A DNA stretch of 64,000 nucleotides from Phyllobacterium chamaecytisi (GTDB lineage Bacteria > Pseudomonadota > Alphaproteobacteria > Rhizobiales > Rhizobiaceae), in the NCBI RefSeq assembly GCF_020164455.1, contig NZ_JAIQWW010000012.1, positions 1 through 64,000 on the forward strand, in the 5' to 3' direction. The translations under genes were made by a program, and so were the position numbers. The notes under the pieces are model-generated. The model saw nothing but the letters and a program-made list of their open reading frames with translations, made no database searches and was not told where the DNA came from. Shown in pieces: positions 8,019 to 16,805 of this stretch (positions are counted from its first letter, which is position 1; the number at the start of each line of letters is the position of its first letter).

Positions 8019-9248
8019 ATGACCGTGCATGACAGGATATTGGTGAACGCTATGACACAGAACCAGCTCAAACAGCGGGACACCCGTATCGACGTTTTCA
8101 GAGCTTTGGCTCTTCTGACGATCTTCATCAATCATATTCCGGGGACGGTCTATGAGAACCTCACTCACAAGAATTTTGGATTTTCCGACTCCGCCGAGGC
8201 GTTCGTATTGATCTCCGGTATCGCGGTCGGTCTGGCCTATGGTTCGAAGTTCAAATCGGGCAGTCGCCTTCTGATAACGCTCAAGGCCTGGCGGCGGGCT
8301 ACAACCCTCTACTGCGCTCACATTCTCACGACAATCGCTACGCTGGCGATTTTCTGTGCTGCAGGCATTTATCTGAAACGCCCCGACTTCATGTCGTTCA
8401 TCAATATAGGTCCGCTGATGGACCAGCCGGCAAAGGCGCTCATCGGCATTGCGACGATGGGCCATCAGATCGGCTATAATAATATCCTGTCAATGTATGG
8501 CGTATTGTTGCTGATGCTCCCAATATTCCTGATAATCGCAAGAATCAGCATTTCTGCCATGGTTGTGCTCTCAGGGACGCTGTGGCTGGTTTCTGGCGTG
8601 TACCAAATTGCCCCGCCAAACTATCCAACTAATGGTGTGTGGTTTCTCAATCCCCTGTCGTGGCAGTTCCTGTTCGTTATCGGGATAGCAGGAATCATGC
8701 ATGTGCGCCGAGGCGGTACCATTGGGTTCAACAAGTATTTGTTCGGGCTTTCCGTGGCTTATATCCTGATTGCACTGGTTTGGGTGCGTTGGCCGTTATG
8801 GGGTGTCGATACGTCCTTGGGCCTGCCGGCGGTCTTAACGGGCTTCGACAAAACGTTCCTGTCGTTGACCCGATTGGCCCATGTCCTGTCACTCGCCTAT
8901 GTGATTGTCTCCGTGCCGGCGATCTCCAATCTCGCCCGTCGCGCCCCAGATCATCCGCTGGCCATTCTAGGTAAACATTCGCTGCCGGTTTTTGTCGCCG
9001 GTACGATCCTTGCTATGGTGGCACAGGTCGTCAAGGTCCTGAATCCAGGTGGTTTGCTGGACGATACGCTTCTGATCGCGAGCGGGATCATGGCGCAATT
9101 TGCCTTGGCCTACTATCTCGAATGGCTGCCGCGCATCGGTTGGGGCGGGCGTCCGTTGCAAAAGCCGGTCAAGCCTCAAATTGCGGTTGCCGGCAAGGTG
9201 AGGGAAGGGACAATGAAGCCGGCGACGAGAGCGGTTGCCTCGCGATAA
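8019..9248 (+). CDS. opgC: OpgC-type acyltransferase membrane protein (glucan succinylation)
   Basis: About ten membrane spans follow a short N-terminus. The segment RDTRIDVFRALALLTIFINH, with a conserved Arg-Asp pair and His, matches the OpgC/acyltransferase-3 family; E. coli OpgC succinylates osmoregulated periplasmic glucans. In Rhizobiales such proteins are linked to modification of cyclic glucans. The start is uncertain: ATG at 8019 (with GAGG/GGAAG upstream) and ATG at 8052 are both possible, and a longer frame overlapping the permease gene is unlikely. With the 8019 start it has 409 residues. The C-terminal 40 residues are basic and look cytoplasmic. Its end is followed by the intergenic sRNA candidate. 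Confidence 0.8.
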   Translation: MTVHDRILVNAMTQNQLKQRDTRIDVFRALALLTIFINHIPGTVYENLTHKNFGFSDSAEAFVLISGIAVGLAYGSKFKSGSRLLITLKAWRRATTLYCAHILTTIATLAIFCAAGIYLKRPDFMSFINIGPLMDQPAKALIGIATMGHQIGYNNILSMYGVLLLMLPIFLIIARISISAMVVLSGTLWLVSGVYQIAPPNYPTNGVWFLNPLSWQFLFVIGIAGIMHVRRGGTIGFNKYLFGLSVAYILIALVWVRWPLWGVDTSLGLPAVLTGFDKTFLSLTRLAHVLSLAYVIVSVPAISNLARRAPDHPLAILGKHSLPVFVAGTILAMVAQVVKVLNPGGLLDDTLLIASGIMAQFALAYYLEWLPRIGWGGRPLQKPVKPQIAVAGKVREGTMKPATRAVASR

Positions 9249-9268
9249 ACTCAAGTTTCTTGTTGTCG

Positions 9269-9299
9269 TTAACCAGTCGTTAAGCATTACAATCTATAA
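9269..9299 (+). promoter_or_regulatory. CtrA-type box overlapping a promoter for the sRNA candidate
   Basis: TTAA-N7-TTAA (TTAACCAGTCGTTAA, 9269-9283) is an exact match to the alphaproteobacterial CtrA recognition core. Ten bases further on is CTATAA (9294-9299), which resembles the rhizobial -10 element CTATAT, with no good sigma-70 -35. This is the geometry of a CtrA-activated promoter, with the box replacing the -35. It would start RNA near 9306, just before three hairpins. The box upstream of the Omp25-like gene has nearly the same spacing to its -10. Confidence 0.55.
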
Positions 9300-9305
9300 A
9301 TTGAT

Positions 9306-9405
9306 CATCCAGTTTTCTGGATTCTTACCAAGTGGTTTGGCCACTTTGTTTGACGCCTCCCTGTTAGACTCCTGAGAGCCGCCTCGTTTTTGCGGCTCTT
9401 TTTTT
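9306..9405 (+). ncRNA. Candidate trans-acting sRNA with three hairpins
   Basis: Three consecutive stem-loops occupy about 100 bases. The first is ATCCAG-TTTT-CTGGAT (9307-9322). The second is AAGTGG-TTTGG-CCACTT (9330-9346). After a linker of about 28 bases comes a terminator, AGAGCCGC/GCGGCTCT (9375-9399) plus a T-run. The linker contains GCCTCCCTG and ACTCCTG, unpaired pyrimidine motifs complementary to Shine-Dalgarno sequences. This resembles the AbcR and other alpha-r sRNA families of Rhizobiales, but I cannot assign a family by eye. No open reading frame of note lies here. The promoter is described at 9269-9299. Confidence 0.6.
9375..9405 (+). terminator. Rho-independent terminator
   Basis: An 8-bp perfect stem (AGAGCCGC / GCGGCTCT) with a 9-base loop is followed by seven T residues. 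It serves the sRNA candidate and would also stop read-through from opgC. Confidence 0.85.
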
Positions 9406-9422
9406 ATGTTCATATCCAAAGT

Positions 9423-9449
9423 TTAACCCTGCCGTTAACCCTTTATTAA
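9423..9449. promoter_or_regulatory. Triple TTAA CtrA-type site upstream of the DUF1465 gene
   Basis: TTAA occurs three times with spacings of 8 and then 7 bases (TTAA-N8-TTAA-N7-TTAA). The last pair (9435-9449) matches the CtrA core. The same 27-bp layout is found upstream of pal at 18244-18270. It lies 151 bases before the DUF1465 start. Regulation by CtrA is inferred. Confidence 0.5.
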
Positions 9450-9599
9450 GGATAAACTTGCGCTCCTGTGAGGATGCAGGCAGGTTGCTGGGGACTACTG
9501 CTAGCCGACCGTTGTGATACCTCGCTTGCTGTTCCAGTAAGGGAGCACTGCTTTGGAAAAATCGCGGATCGTGGCAGCGCATTTTAGGTAACAGGGCAT

Positions 9600-10133
9600 A
9601 TGATGACCGAACAGGAATTCCACGTAGACAACACGATAAGACTTGCAGAGCGCATGGTCCGCTCGGGGAGTTTCAATCATCTCTACGATGAAGGCATGAG
9701 CCTTGTGGAAGAAGCGGCTTTCTACCTTGATGGCGAGGGCCGCGAGGAGGCCAAACGTCTGTCGCGCATAGCGGCGACGCTTTATGCGGCTGAATCAATG
9801 CGGTTGACGACGCGTCTGATGCAGGTGGCATCGTGGCTGCTTTTGCAACGGGCGTCGCGTAGCGGTGAGATGACACTCGAACAGGTACTTTCAGAAAAAG
9901 CCAAAGTTCGGCTTGATACGGATTCGGCGCCTGAAACAGTTGTTGGCTGGGATGAAATTCCGCTGTCCTATTGCGATATCGTGCACCGCTCATTGCGCCT
10001 GCAGGCGCGCGTTCGCCAAATGGACGATGAAATTTACAATGATGGTGCTGGTACCGAGCAAAAGCGGGTCCTCTCAATCAATCCTGTATCCGATCAGATC
10101 AGTTTGTTGGCGACCGCGTTCGGCCATCGCTAA
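9600..10133 (+). CDS. DUF1465 family protein
   Basis: This 177-residue, largely helical soluble protein contains the conserved core of the alphaproteobacterial DUF1465 family: LYDEGMSLVEEAAFYLDG, AAESMRLTTRLMQVASWLLLQ and DIVHRSLRLQARVRQMD. No catalytic motif, signal peptide or membrane segment is visible, and the function is unknown. The family is almost confined to Alphaproteobacteria. Here it follows a triple TTAA (CtrA-like) site, which fits a cell-cycle or envelope role, though that is only inference. The start could be either of two adjacent ATGs (9600 or 9603). ruvC follows after 74 bases. Confidence 0.8.
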   Translation: MMTEQEFHVDNTIRLAERMVRSGSFNHLYDEGMSLVEEAAFYLDGEGREEAKRLSRIAATLYAAESMRLTTRLMQVASWLLLQRASRSGEMTLEQVLSEKAKVRLDTDSAPETVVGWDEIPLSYCDIVHRSLRLQARVRQMDDEIYNDGAGTEQKRVLSINPVSDQISLLATAFGHR

Positions 10134-10207
10134 CAACGCACAGATTCGTTTCTCTTTTGTTCACCTTTCTGCTGTCAAGATGAGCGACACATGGATAAGG
10201 TTCGGGC

Positions 10208-10735
10208 ATGAAAGAAGCGATTCGTATTATCGGAATTGACCCAGGCCTCCGGCGGACAGGCTGGGGTATTATCGAGACGCTGGGGAATTCACTACGTTTT
10301 GTTGCAGCAGGCACCGTTCTTTCAGACGCAAAGCTCGACCTCGCCTCTCGTCTCTGTCAACTGCATGATGGGCTCGCGGGTGTGATTCACGCGATGATGC
10401 CGCATGAATCAGCCGTAGAACATACCTTCGTCAACAAGGATGCCACGGCGACGCTCAAGCTCGGTCAAGCTCGCGGGATCGCACTGCTCGTACCTGCGCT
10501 TGCCGGGCTCCATGTTGCCGAGTATGCGCCTAATGCAGTCAAGAAAGCTGTTATCGGTGTCGGGCACGGGGAGAAAAAACAGATTCACATGATGGTGAAA
10601 GTGCTGATGCCGAAGGCTATATTCGACACCGACGATGCCGCAGATGCACTGGCAGTTGCCATTTGCCACGCACATCATCGGCAAAGCGCAATCGGGCGTA
10701 TTGCCATCGAACAGAAACTGGCGGCACTCGGATGA
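10208..10735 (+). CDS. ruvC: Holliday junction endonuclease RuvC
   Basis: RuvC resolves four-way DNA junctions together with RuvAB. The 175-residue protein has the RNase H-like fold and all four acidic catalytic residues: D11 ([12 protein letters not shown]), E71 (VEHTFVNKD), and D143 and D146 ([11 protein letters not shown]). Length matches the usual 165-180. Its last four bases overlap the ruvA start (ATGA), so the two are translationally coupled. The ruvC-ruvA-ruvB order is the usual one in Alphaproteobacteria. Confidence 0.97.
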   Translation: MKEAIRIIGIDPGLRRTGWGIIETLGNSLRFVAAGTVLSDAKLDLASRLCQLHDGLAGVIHAMMPHESAVEHTFVNKDATATLKLGQARGIALLVPALAGLHVAEYAPNAVKKAVIGVGHGEKKQIHMMVKVLMPKAIFDTDDAADALAVAICHAHHRQSAIGRIAIEQKLAALG

Positions 10736-11349
10736 TCGGAAAGCTCAAAGGTACTGTCGACGAAATCGGCGAGGACCATGTGATCGTCGATGTGCACGGA
10801 GTCTGTTACGTCGCCTTTTGCTCGGCTCGGACACTTTCCAACATGCCGGGGCAAGGCGAGGCAGTCGTCTTGCTTATTGAAACATATGTGCGCGAAGATT
10901 TGATACGTCTGTTCGGGTTTGGCACTGCGCTTGAGCGCGAGTGGTTCCGACTGTTGCAGGGCGTTCAGGGTATTGGCGCAAAGGTGGCCTTGAGCGTGCT
11001 GGGTACGTTAACGCCATCCGACCTCGCTAATGCCATAGCGCTGCGCGATATCGCCATGGTCAGCCGGGCGCCGGGCGTTGGCAAGCGGGTCGCGGAACGC
11101 ATCGTAACGGAACTGAAGAACAAGGCGCCAGCCTTTGCCGGTGAGGCGATGGGGACGATTGGGCTCAAACAGGAATTGGGCGAGGGCGTTGCTCCCGCTC
11201 CGGTGACGGACGCAGTGTCGGCTTTGACTAATCTCGGTTATTCGCGCGATCAGGCGGCCAATGCCATTGCCGCTGCGATGAAGGATGCCGGAGAGGGGGC
11301 CGATTCCACCAAGTTGATCCGACTTGGCCTGAAGGAGTTGTCACGCTAA
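10732..11349 (+). CDS. ruvA: Holliday junction branch-migration protein RuvA
   Basis: RuvA binds the four-way junction as a tetramer and loads the RuvB motor. The chosen ATG at 10732 ([11 protein letters not shown]) is the canonical start and overlaps ruvC by four bases. An earlier in-frame start lies inside ruvC. The 205 residues comprise an N-terminal OB fold, a helix-hairpin-helix domain ([18 protein letters not shown] and [17 protein letters not shown]) and a C-terminal domain III ([12 protein letters not shown]) that contacts RuvB. Confidence 0.97.
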   Translation: MIGKLKGTVDEIGEDHVIVDVHGVCYVAFCSARTLSNMPGQGEAVVLLIETYVREDLIRLFGFGTALEREWFRLLQGVQGIGAKVALSVLGTLTPSDLANAIALRDIAMVSRAPGVGKRVAERIVTELKNKAPAFAGEAMGTIGLKQELGEGVAPAPVTDAVSALTNLGYSRDQAANAIAAAMKDAGEGADSTKLIRLGLKELSR

Positions 11350-11389
11350 TGCGGTTGTGTGAACAAGCGGCCTATGCCAAGACACGCGA

Positions 11390-12430
11390 ATGAGTGATGC
11401 CAGCCGCCTTATTTCGCCGGACAAGCGCGGCGAGGATCTCGATACCTCTCTGCGGCCGCAGACCCTTGCCGATTTTGTTGGCCAGGCGGCGGCACGCGCA
11501 AATCTGAAGGTGTTCATTGAAGCAGCAAAGTCGCGTGGCGAAGCACTCGACCATGTCTTGTTCGTCGGGCCCCCTGGACTTGGCAAAACCACCTTGGCGC
11601 AGATCATGGCCAAGGAACTGGGCGTCAACTTTCGCTCGACCTCGGGACCGGTTATTGCAAAGGCTGGCGATCTCGCCGCGCTTTTGACCAATCTCGAAGA
11701 GAACGATGTTCTCTTTATCGATGAAATCCACCGTCTCAATCCGGCTATCGAAGAAATTCTCTATCCGGCAATGGAAGACTATCAGCTCGATCTGATCATC
11801 GGTGAGGGACCTGCGGCCCGTTCAGTAAAAATTGATCTCGCCAAATTTACGCTGGTTGCAGCGACAACAAGGCTGGGGCTTTTGACCACGCCGTTGCGAG
11901 ATCGCTTCGGTATCCCTATCCGGCTCAATTTCTATACGGTCGAAGAACTGGAACATATCGTGCGGCGCGGGGCACGGATCATGGGTATTGGCGTCACCGA
12001 TGACGGAGCGCTGGAAGTCGCTCGCCGTGCACGCGGCACACCCCGTATCGCCGGACGTCTTCTACGCCGCGTGCGGGACTTCGCTATTGTCGACGGCAAG
12101 GACAAGATCGACCGCGAAACGGCGGATTCCGCACTGTTGCGCCTCGAGGTCGATTCGCTCGGGCTGGACCAGCTCGACCGGCGTTATCTTGCGATGATAG
12201 CGCACAATTTCGGCGGCGGGCCGGTTGGTATCGAAACGATTGCCGCCGGGCTTTCGGAACCTCGTGATGCGATCGAAGACATCATCGAGCCGTATCTGAT
12301 CCAGCAGGGATTTATTCAGCGTACTCCACGCGGGCGAGTTCTGACCGCCAATGCCTGGAAACACCTTGGCCTTAACGCTCCGGCAGATATTATCCAGCAG
12401 CAGATCAACCTTTTCCAGGAAGACAGCTGA
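11390..12430 (+). CDS. ruvB: Holliday junction branch-migration ATPase RuvB
   Basis: RuvB is the AAA+ motor of the RuvABC resolvasome; its 346 residues are typical. Walker A is GPPGLGKTT (residues 60-68), Walker B is [10 protein letters not shown] (near 110), the sensor-1 region is [10 protein letters not shown], and the sensor-2 arginine lies in [21 protein letters not shown]-terminal winged helix ([18 protein letters not shown]) binds DNA. It ends one base before the stop of the convergent GH5 gene, with no terminator visible between them. Confidence 0.97.
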   Translation: MSDASRLISPDKRGEDLDTSLRPQTLADFVGQAAARANLKVFIEAAKSRGEALDHVLFVGPPGLGKTTLAQIMAKELGVNFRSTSGPVIAKAGDLAALLTNLEENDVLFIDEIHRLNPAIEEILYPAMEDYQLDLIIGEGPAARSVKIDLAKFTLVAATTRLGLLTTPLRDRFGIPIRLNFYTVEELEHIVRRGARIMGIGVTDDGALEVARRARGTPRIAGRLLRRVRDFAIVDGKDKIDRETADSALLRLEVDSLGLDQLDRRYLAMIAHNFGGGPVGIETIAAGLSEPRDAIEDIIEPYLIQQGFIQRTPRGRVLTANAWKHLGLNAPADIIQQQINLFQEDS

Positions 12431-13672
12431 TTACTGGGCCTTTAGCCCCAAACCTTTCAGAATAACCGGATCGAGCGCTCGCTGCTTGTCATCGAGTGTA
12501 ATGCCGAAAGCACCCCCCCATGACCACACTGACCAGGGGAAGCCGCGTTTGTGCGCAGCGTCGGTCATATCTTTCATATAAGAAGCGCGCCAGTCTGACG
12601 GCATGCGAAACTTTTTTTGATACTCCCTGCGTATCATGCCGAACTCACCCAGGAAAATGCGCTCGGGGGGGATGTTGTTGTTCTTTCCCCACGCTGCCGC
12701 CTTTTCGAATGGTTCATCCAAGGCGGCGAGAACTTGTTTATAGGTAGTCACGCCGCCAGCCATTTCATTGAACCCGACGAGCAGTTCCTCCCGACGCTCC
12801 TTGGGGGCTTTGGTCTCGATTGTTTTCCGAATCGCTGCAAGGCGCTCTTCAAATGCTTTTTCGCCCATCAGATCCGGCGGATAGGGCAGGCCTTCCACAT
12901 AGCTCATTGAATCTCCTGTCCAGTCGGCACCCTGATGCGTCAGGACATAAGGTTCATAGGAATGAAAGGTCCAGATGACATTGTCATCGCCGATGGGAGC
13001 GGGATCAACCTTTTCCAGCCCGTAAGCACTCGACCAGCAGCCGCCAGACAAGATCAATGTATGGTTTGGCGCCGCGCTACGAGCAGCCGCATGCAATTGC
13101 ATCAACATCGCGGGCCATTTAGGGAAAAGTGTGGGGTCGCAGTCGATCACCGGCTCATTGAACGGTTCAAACGCAGTGGTTGCCGCATCCGTTTCGGATA
13201 GCGCTCTGCCGAGCCGCCCGACCATCTGCAGGTATCGCGCGAAAAGTGTTTCGTCGGCCAGGATGTGGTTTGTATCGACCTTACGATCGTCGCTCGGAAT
13301 TGAATGAAAATCGACGATCACCTTCAGTCCTGCCTTGTGCAGCATGTCGACTGTTTTGAGCGTTTCCGCGATCAGTTTTTTAACGCGGTTTTCCGACGCA
13401 TCCTCCAGGAAAATGGCGGGATCGATTGGCATGCGGACGAAATCAAAACCCGCCGTTCGGATATGCTCCAGATCGCTGATGGTAGTTCCCTGCCGCCATT
13501 CGGGGAAATTATCGAGGACAGCCGGTTCGTCCCAGCGATCGGGTTTGGGCCATGTGGTCCATAGCTCGAGATTGAGACCGCGCTCCATGGTGAAAGTTGT
13601 GGCTGACCCCGCCGTTGAACTCGCAACCAAACAGAAGAGACAGAGAAGGACGCGCAACAATGTGAAAATCAA
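12431..13672 (-). CDS. Secreted glycoside hydrolase family 5 (cellulase-like) protein
   Basis: This is an endo-beta-glucanase-type TIM-barrel enzyme. The catalytic acid/base is in FEPFNEPVID and the nucleophile in FLGEFGMIRREY; VIVDFHSIP and PWSVWSWGGAFGI are further GH5 strands. The N-terminus is a signal peptide (IFTLLRVLLCLFCLVASSTAGSA), so the enzyme is exported. No ATG fits that signal. I chose the TTG at 13672, preceded by AGGA, giving 413 residues. Longer frames would run over the ybgC start. The substrate could be cellulose or the cell's own beta-glucan. Its position, antisense between ruvB and ybgC, interrupts a conserved block. Confidence 0.8.
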   Translation of the reverse strand: MIFTLLRVLLCLFCLVASSTAGSATTFTMERGLNLELWTTWPKPDRWDEPAVLDNFPEWRQGTTISDLEHIRTAGFDFVRMPIDPAIFLEDASENRVKKLIAETLKTVDMLHKAGLKVIVDFHSIPSDDRKVDTNHILADETLFARYLQMVGRLGRALSETDAATTAFEPFNEPVIDCDPTLFPKWPAMLMQLHAAARSAAPNHTLILSGGCWSSAYGLEKVDPAPIGDDNVIWTFHSYEPYVLTHQGADWTGDSMSYVEGLPYPPDLMGEKAFEERLAAIRKTIETKAPKERREELLVGFNEMAGGVTTYKQVLAALDEPFEKAAAWGKNNNIPPERIFLGEFGMIRREYQKKFRMPSDWRASYMKDMTDAAHKRGFPWSVWSWGGAFGITLDDKQRALDPVILKGLGLKAQ

Positions 13673-13739
13673 TTCTTCGCATCCTATTTCGTGGGGGCTA
13701 TGGACAAAATGCCTACCAAGCCTGCAAAAAGGAAGGGCC

Positions 13740-14213
13740 ATGGTCGAAAACAATTCTTCATCATTAATAGCCACTGGACTGGCCGGGGAAATTACCTATA
13801 CCGGCCACCGTTTGCTGGCGCGCGTTTACTATGCCGATACGGATTTTTCCGGCGTTGTGTATCACGCACGTTATCTTGAATTTCTGGAACGGGGCCGTAC
13901 CGATTACCTGCGCCTTCTTGGCGTTCACCACTCAGAGCTTGTTGACGGGAAACTCGGCGAAAGCATCGTTTGGGTAGTCCGGCGCATGGAAATAGACTTC
14001 AAATCTGCGGCAAGGATCGATGATGTGTTGACGATCGAGACGCGAACAGCGGAAATATCTGGCGCAAGGGTGCGGATGGCGCAGGCCATAAAACGGGGAG
14101 ACGATCTCCTTATTTCGGCGATGGTAGAGGCGGCGATGATTAACGGTGCCGGCCGGCCACGACGATTCCCGCCGGAGTGGATCAAACTTTTTCAGCCAGC
14201 TTCGAAGAAATAA
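13740..14213 (+). CDS. ybgC: Tol-Pal-associated acyl-CoA thioesterase YbgC
   Basis: This is a hot-dog fold thioesterase of 157 residues. The active-site block YYADTDFSGVVYHARYLEFLERGRT, which I quote here only in part (DTDFSGVVYHARY), carries the catalytic Asp. It hydrolyses short acyl-CoA or acyl-ACP thioesters and is the usual first gene of the tol-pal cluster, with a proposed link to phospholipid metabolism. The start at 13740 has a strong AGGAAGG site. The longer frame runs antisense through the GH5 gene and was rejected. A 235-base gap before tolQ contains only isolated TTAA half-sites. Confidence 0.93.
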   Translation: MVENNSSSLIATGLAGEITYTGHRLLARVYYADTDFSGVVYHARYLEFLERGRTDYLRLLGVHHSELVDGKLGESIVWVVRRMEIDFKSAARIDDVLTIETRTAEISGARVRMAQAIKRGDDLLISAMVEAAMINGAGRPRRFPPEWIKLFQPASKK

Positions 14214-14448
14214 GCGCTGATAATTGCCCGCTGCCCTCAAAACATAAACTCATCCTTAACCATAACAAATCATGAATAAGACGTGCAGACGACAGGTTTC
14301 ACGTTAACGCCTTCGTTTTACCAAAATTAACGTAAAGAAGCCGCGTTATGGTTACTGGAAAATTCCGGTTTTAAGCGTGGCTCATCTGGATTGAGACGAT
14401 TGCGCCCCCGGTCGACACGCCGGGTTTTCGGATTCGAGGATTGTAGAT

Positions 14449-15156
14449 ATGGAAAATTTAGCGGTTGCCGTTCAGACATCGGACATGTCCTTGTGGGGGC
14501 TGTTCTGGCAGGCCGGATTTGTCGTCAAGCTTGTCATGGTGGGTCTGCTCGGCGCATCGATCTGGACCTGGGCGATCATCATAGACAAGATTCTTGGATT
14601 TGGCCGGGCAAAGCGCGCCTTCGACCGGTTTGAGCAAATATTCTGGTCAGGGCAATCCCTTGAAGAGCTCTACCGAAACCTCGGTGATAAACGCACCACC
14701 GGCATGGGTTCAATTTTCATTGCTGCGATGCGGGAATGGAAGAAATCCTTCGAAAAAGGCGCGCGTTCGCCAATCGCACTGCAAATGCGCATCGACAAGG
14801 CGATGGATGTGGCGCTGGCCCGGGAAAGCGACTACCTCGCAGCACGACTGACGTTCCTCGCAACCATCGGCTCGGCTGGACCATTTATCGGTCTATTCGG
14901 CACAGTCATTGGTATCATGACCTCATTCATGGGCATTGCTGGTTCCAAGTCCACCAGCCTTGCCGTAGTCGCGCCGGGTATCGCCGAGGCACTGCTGGCA
15001 ACGGCTATCGGCCTGGTCGCCGCCATTCCGGCGGTCATCGCTTATAACAAGCTTTCGAGCGACGCGGGAAAACTGACCGCGCGCATGGAAGGCTTTGCCG
15101 ACGAGTTCTCCGCCATACTCTCGCGGCAAATCGATGAGAAGCTGCCGCGGACTTGA
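14449..15156 (+). CDS. tolQ: Tol-Pal system proton channel subunit TolQ
   Basis: TolQ is the inner-membrane stator that with TolR uses the proton gradient to energise TolA. The 235-residue protein has three membrane spans (about residues 20-40, 140-160 and 175-195). The second and third carry the family's glycine/threonine-rich signature, with FLATIGSAGPFIGLFGTVIG and APGIAEALLATAIGLVAAIP. The ATG at 14449 has GAGGAT upstream. It is the first gene of a compact tolQ-tolR-tolA-tolB set. Confidence 0.96.
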   Translation: MENLAVAVQTSDMSLWGLFWQAGFVVKLVMVGLLGASIWTWAIIIDKILGFGRAKRAFDRFEQIFWSGQSLEELYRNLGDKRTTGMGSIFIAAMREWKKSFEKGARSPIALQMRIDKAMDVALARESDYLAARLTFLATIGSAGPFIGLFGTVIGIMTSFMGIAGSKSTSLAVVAPGIAEALLATAIGLVAAIPAVIAYNKLSSDAGKLTARMEGFADEFSAILSRQIDEKLPRT

Positions 15157-15201
15157 GGACGCATTTGAGAAACCGATACGTTAATTGCAGGATTTAATGC
15201 C

Positions 15202-15651
15202 ATGGGCATGTCGATAGGTAACAACGGTTCGTCGGGTGGACGGCGGCGACGCGGACGCTCCAGCAAGGGCGTGATGAGCGAGATCAACGTCACACCTCTC
15301 GTCGATGTGATGCTCGTGCTTCTGATCATCTTCATGGTGACGGCGCCGATGATGACGGTCGGCGTTCCCATCGACATGCCAGAGACATCGGCGCAGACCC
15401 TGAACAGCGAATCTGACCCGATCTACGTCACGATCAATCAGCAGGGGCAGATCTACCTGCAGGAAACCGAGATTCCGCTGGAGGAGATCGTTCCGAAACT
15501 TCAGGCAATTGCCAAGACTGGCTACAACGAACGCATTTTCGTCAAGGGTGACAAATCCGCCGACTACGGCACGATCATGAAGGTCATGGCACAGATTTCT
15601 GGTTCGGGTTTCAAAAATATCGGTCTCGTCAGTCTGCCGGAGGTTAACTGA
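15202..15651 (+). CDS. tolR: Tol-Pal system protein TolR
   Basis: This 149-residue ExbD/TolR protein has a basic Gly/Arg-rich cytoplasmic N-terminus and a single membrane span, TPLVDVMLVLLIIFMVTAPM (31-50), with the proton-relay Asp35. A periplasmic domain follows. It works with TolQ as the force-generating unit. It lies 45 bases after tolQ and 6 bases before tolA, with AGGA upstream of the start. Confidence 0.95.
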   Translation: MGMSIGNNGSSGGRRRRGRSSKGVMSEINVTPLVDVMLVLLIIFMVTAPMMTVGVPIDMPETSAQTLNSESDPIYVTINQQGQIYLQETEIPLEEIVPKLQAIAKTGYNERIFVKGDKSADYGTIMKVMAQISGSGFKNIGLVSLPEVN

Positions 15652-15657
15652 TAAACC

Positions 15658-16767
15658 ATGCGGGCTAGCGTCACATCCTCCGCAATTATCCACGCTGTGG
15701 TCATCGGCTGGGGGCTCCTGTCGTTCTCCTCGCCGACGCCCATGGATATGGCGAATTCGGAGTCGATGCCGATCGATATCGTTTCAGATATAAGCCAATT
15801 GCAGAAGGGTGATAAAAAGGCGCCCAAGGCCGAGAAGCCGATGCCTAAGCCCACGCAAAAACCCCAGACGATACCTGACGCTCAAAATGTTGGTGACAGC
15901 GAAACGGATGTGGAAACCAAGCCCACCCCCGAGACGAAACCAAAGCCGGTAGAGGCCGCCGAAGCACCTAAGCCTTCTGAGACGCCTGTCGCCAAACCCG
16001 ATCCGCAGCCAGAACCGAAGCCGGTAGTCCAACCCGAGCCGAAGCCAATCCCGGTACCTGCGACGGAAGTAAAGACTGACCCCGCTCCGAAGGAAGAGGT
16101 AAAGCCGGATCCGGTGGCTGAAGCGATCAACGAGGTCAAATCGGACCCCGCACCGAAAGAGGAAGCGAAGCCTACGCCGACACCCCCGGTGGACAAGCCT
16201 GCTGAGGAAGCGTTCAAACTGCCCGATACAGTGGCAAAGCCTGAGGCCAAGCCGACACCGCCGGCGCAGACAGCGAAGACACCGGATCGCAAGGAGGTCC
16301 AGGAGAAACCGAAGCCGACGCAGACAGCGTCCACTCCTTCGAAGGACAAAGACGGCATCGCTGATCAAGTGGCGGAGCTGCTGAACAAACAAAAGCCTTC
16401 CGCTGGAGGCGCCAAACGATCAAGTGATCAGGCGTCTCGAGGGGCAAACCAAGCCACGGGTGGATCGAAGCTGAGCCAGAGCGAGATGGATGCATTGCGT
16501 GGACTCATCGAAGGAAATTGGAACAAACCGGTTGGCGCCGAGGAAACGCCTGAAATGACAATTGTCGTCAAGTTCAAGCTAACACAGAGCGGCGAGATTG
16601 ACGGCCGGCCAGAGGTGAGCGGGAGCGGGGGCGACACAGCGTTATTGAACGCCGTGAAGAGCAGCGCCCTGCGAGCGGTGATGAAATCAGCGCCGTTTAA
16701 CCTGCCTCAAGATAAATACGACACCTGGTCGAGCGTTGAACTGACGTTCCACCCCGGTGCTACCTGA
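15658..16767 (+). CDS. tolA: Tol-Pal system energy-transducing protein TolA
   Basis: TolA links the inner-membrane TolQR motor to Pal and TolB across the periplasm. The 369-residue protein has a short N-terminal membrane anchor (about residues 5-25), then a very long low-complexity arm rich in Pro, Lys and Glu with imperfect EPKP-type repeats (about 50-240). The C-terminal globular TonB/TolA-like domain (about 265-369) includes [17 protein letters not shown]. The Pro/Lys/Glu arm replaces the Ala/Lys/Glu helical arm of E. coli TolA, as in other Rhizobiales. Its stop abuts an alternative tolB start (TGATG). Confidence 0.93.
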   Translation: MRASVTSSAIIHAVVIGWGLLSFSSPTPMDMANSESMPIDIVSDISQLQKGDKKAPKAEKPMPKPTQKPQTIPDAQNVGDSETDVETKPTPETKPKPVEAAEAPKPSETPVAKPDPQPEPKPVVQPEPKPIPVPATEVKTDPAPKEEVKPDPVAEAINEVKSDPAPKEEAKPTPTPPVDKPAEEAFKLPDTVAKPEAKPTPPAQTAKTPDRKEVQEKPKPTQTASTPSKDKDGIADQVAELLNKQKPSAGGAKRSSDQASRGANQATGGSKLSQSEMDALRGLIEGNWNKPVGAEETPEMTIVVKFKLTQSGEIDGRPEVSGSGGDTALLNAVKSSALRAVMKSAPFNLPQDKYDTWSSVELTFHPGAT

Positions 16768-16805
16768 TGTCGATTATAGGCCAGCCAAAAGAGGGCCCTG
16801 AACTA

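Noticed and set aside
15900-16300. Repeat array in tolA as a possible CRISPR or tandem repeat element
   Set aside because: The repeats are imperfect, in frame and encode the Pro/Lys/Glu arm of TolA; no regular spacers.
15784-16392. Arg/Leu-rich frame antisense to tolA
   Set aside because: It mirrors the Pro/Lys/Glu repeat arm of TolA and has no ribosome site; a reading-frame shadow.
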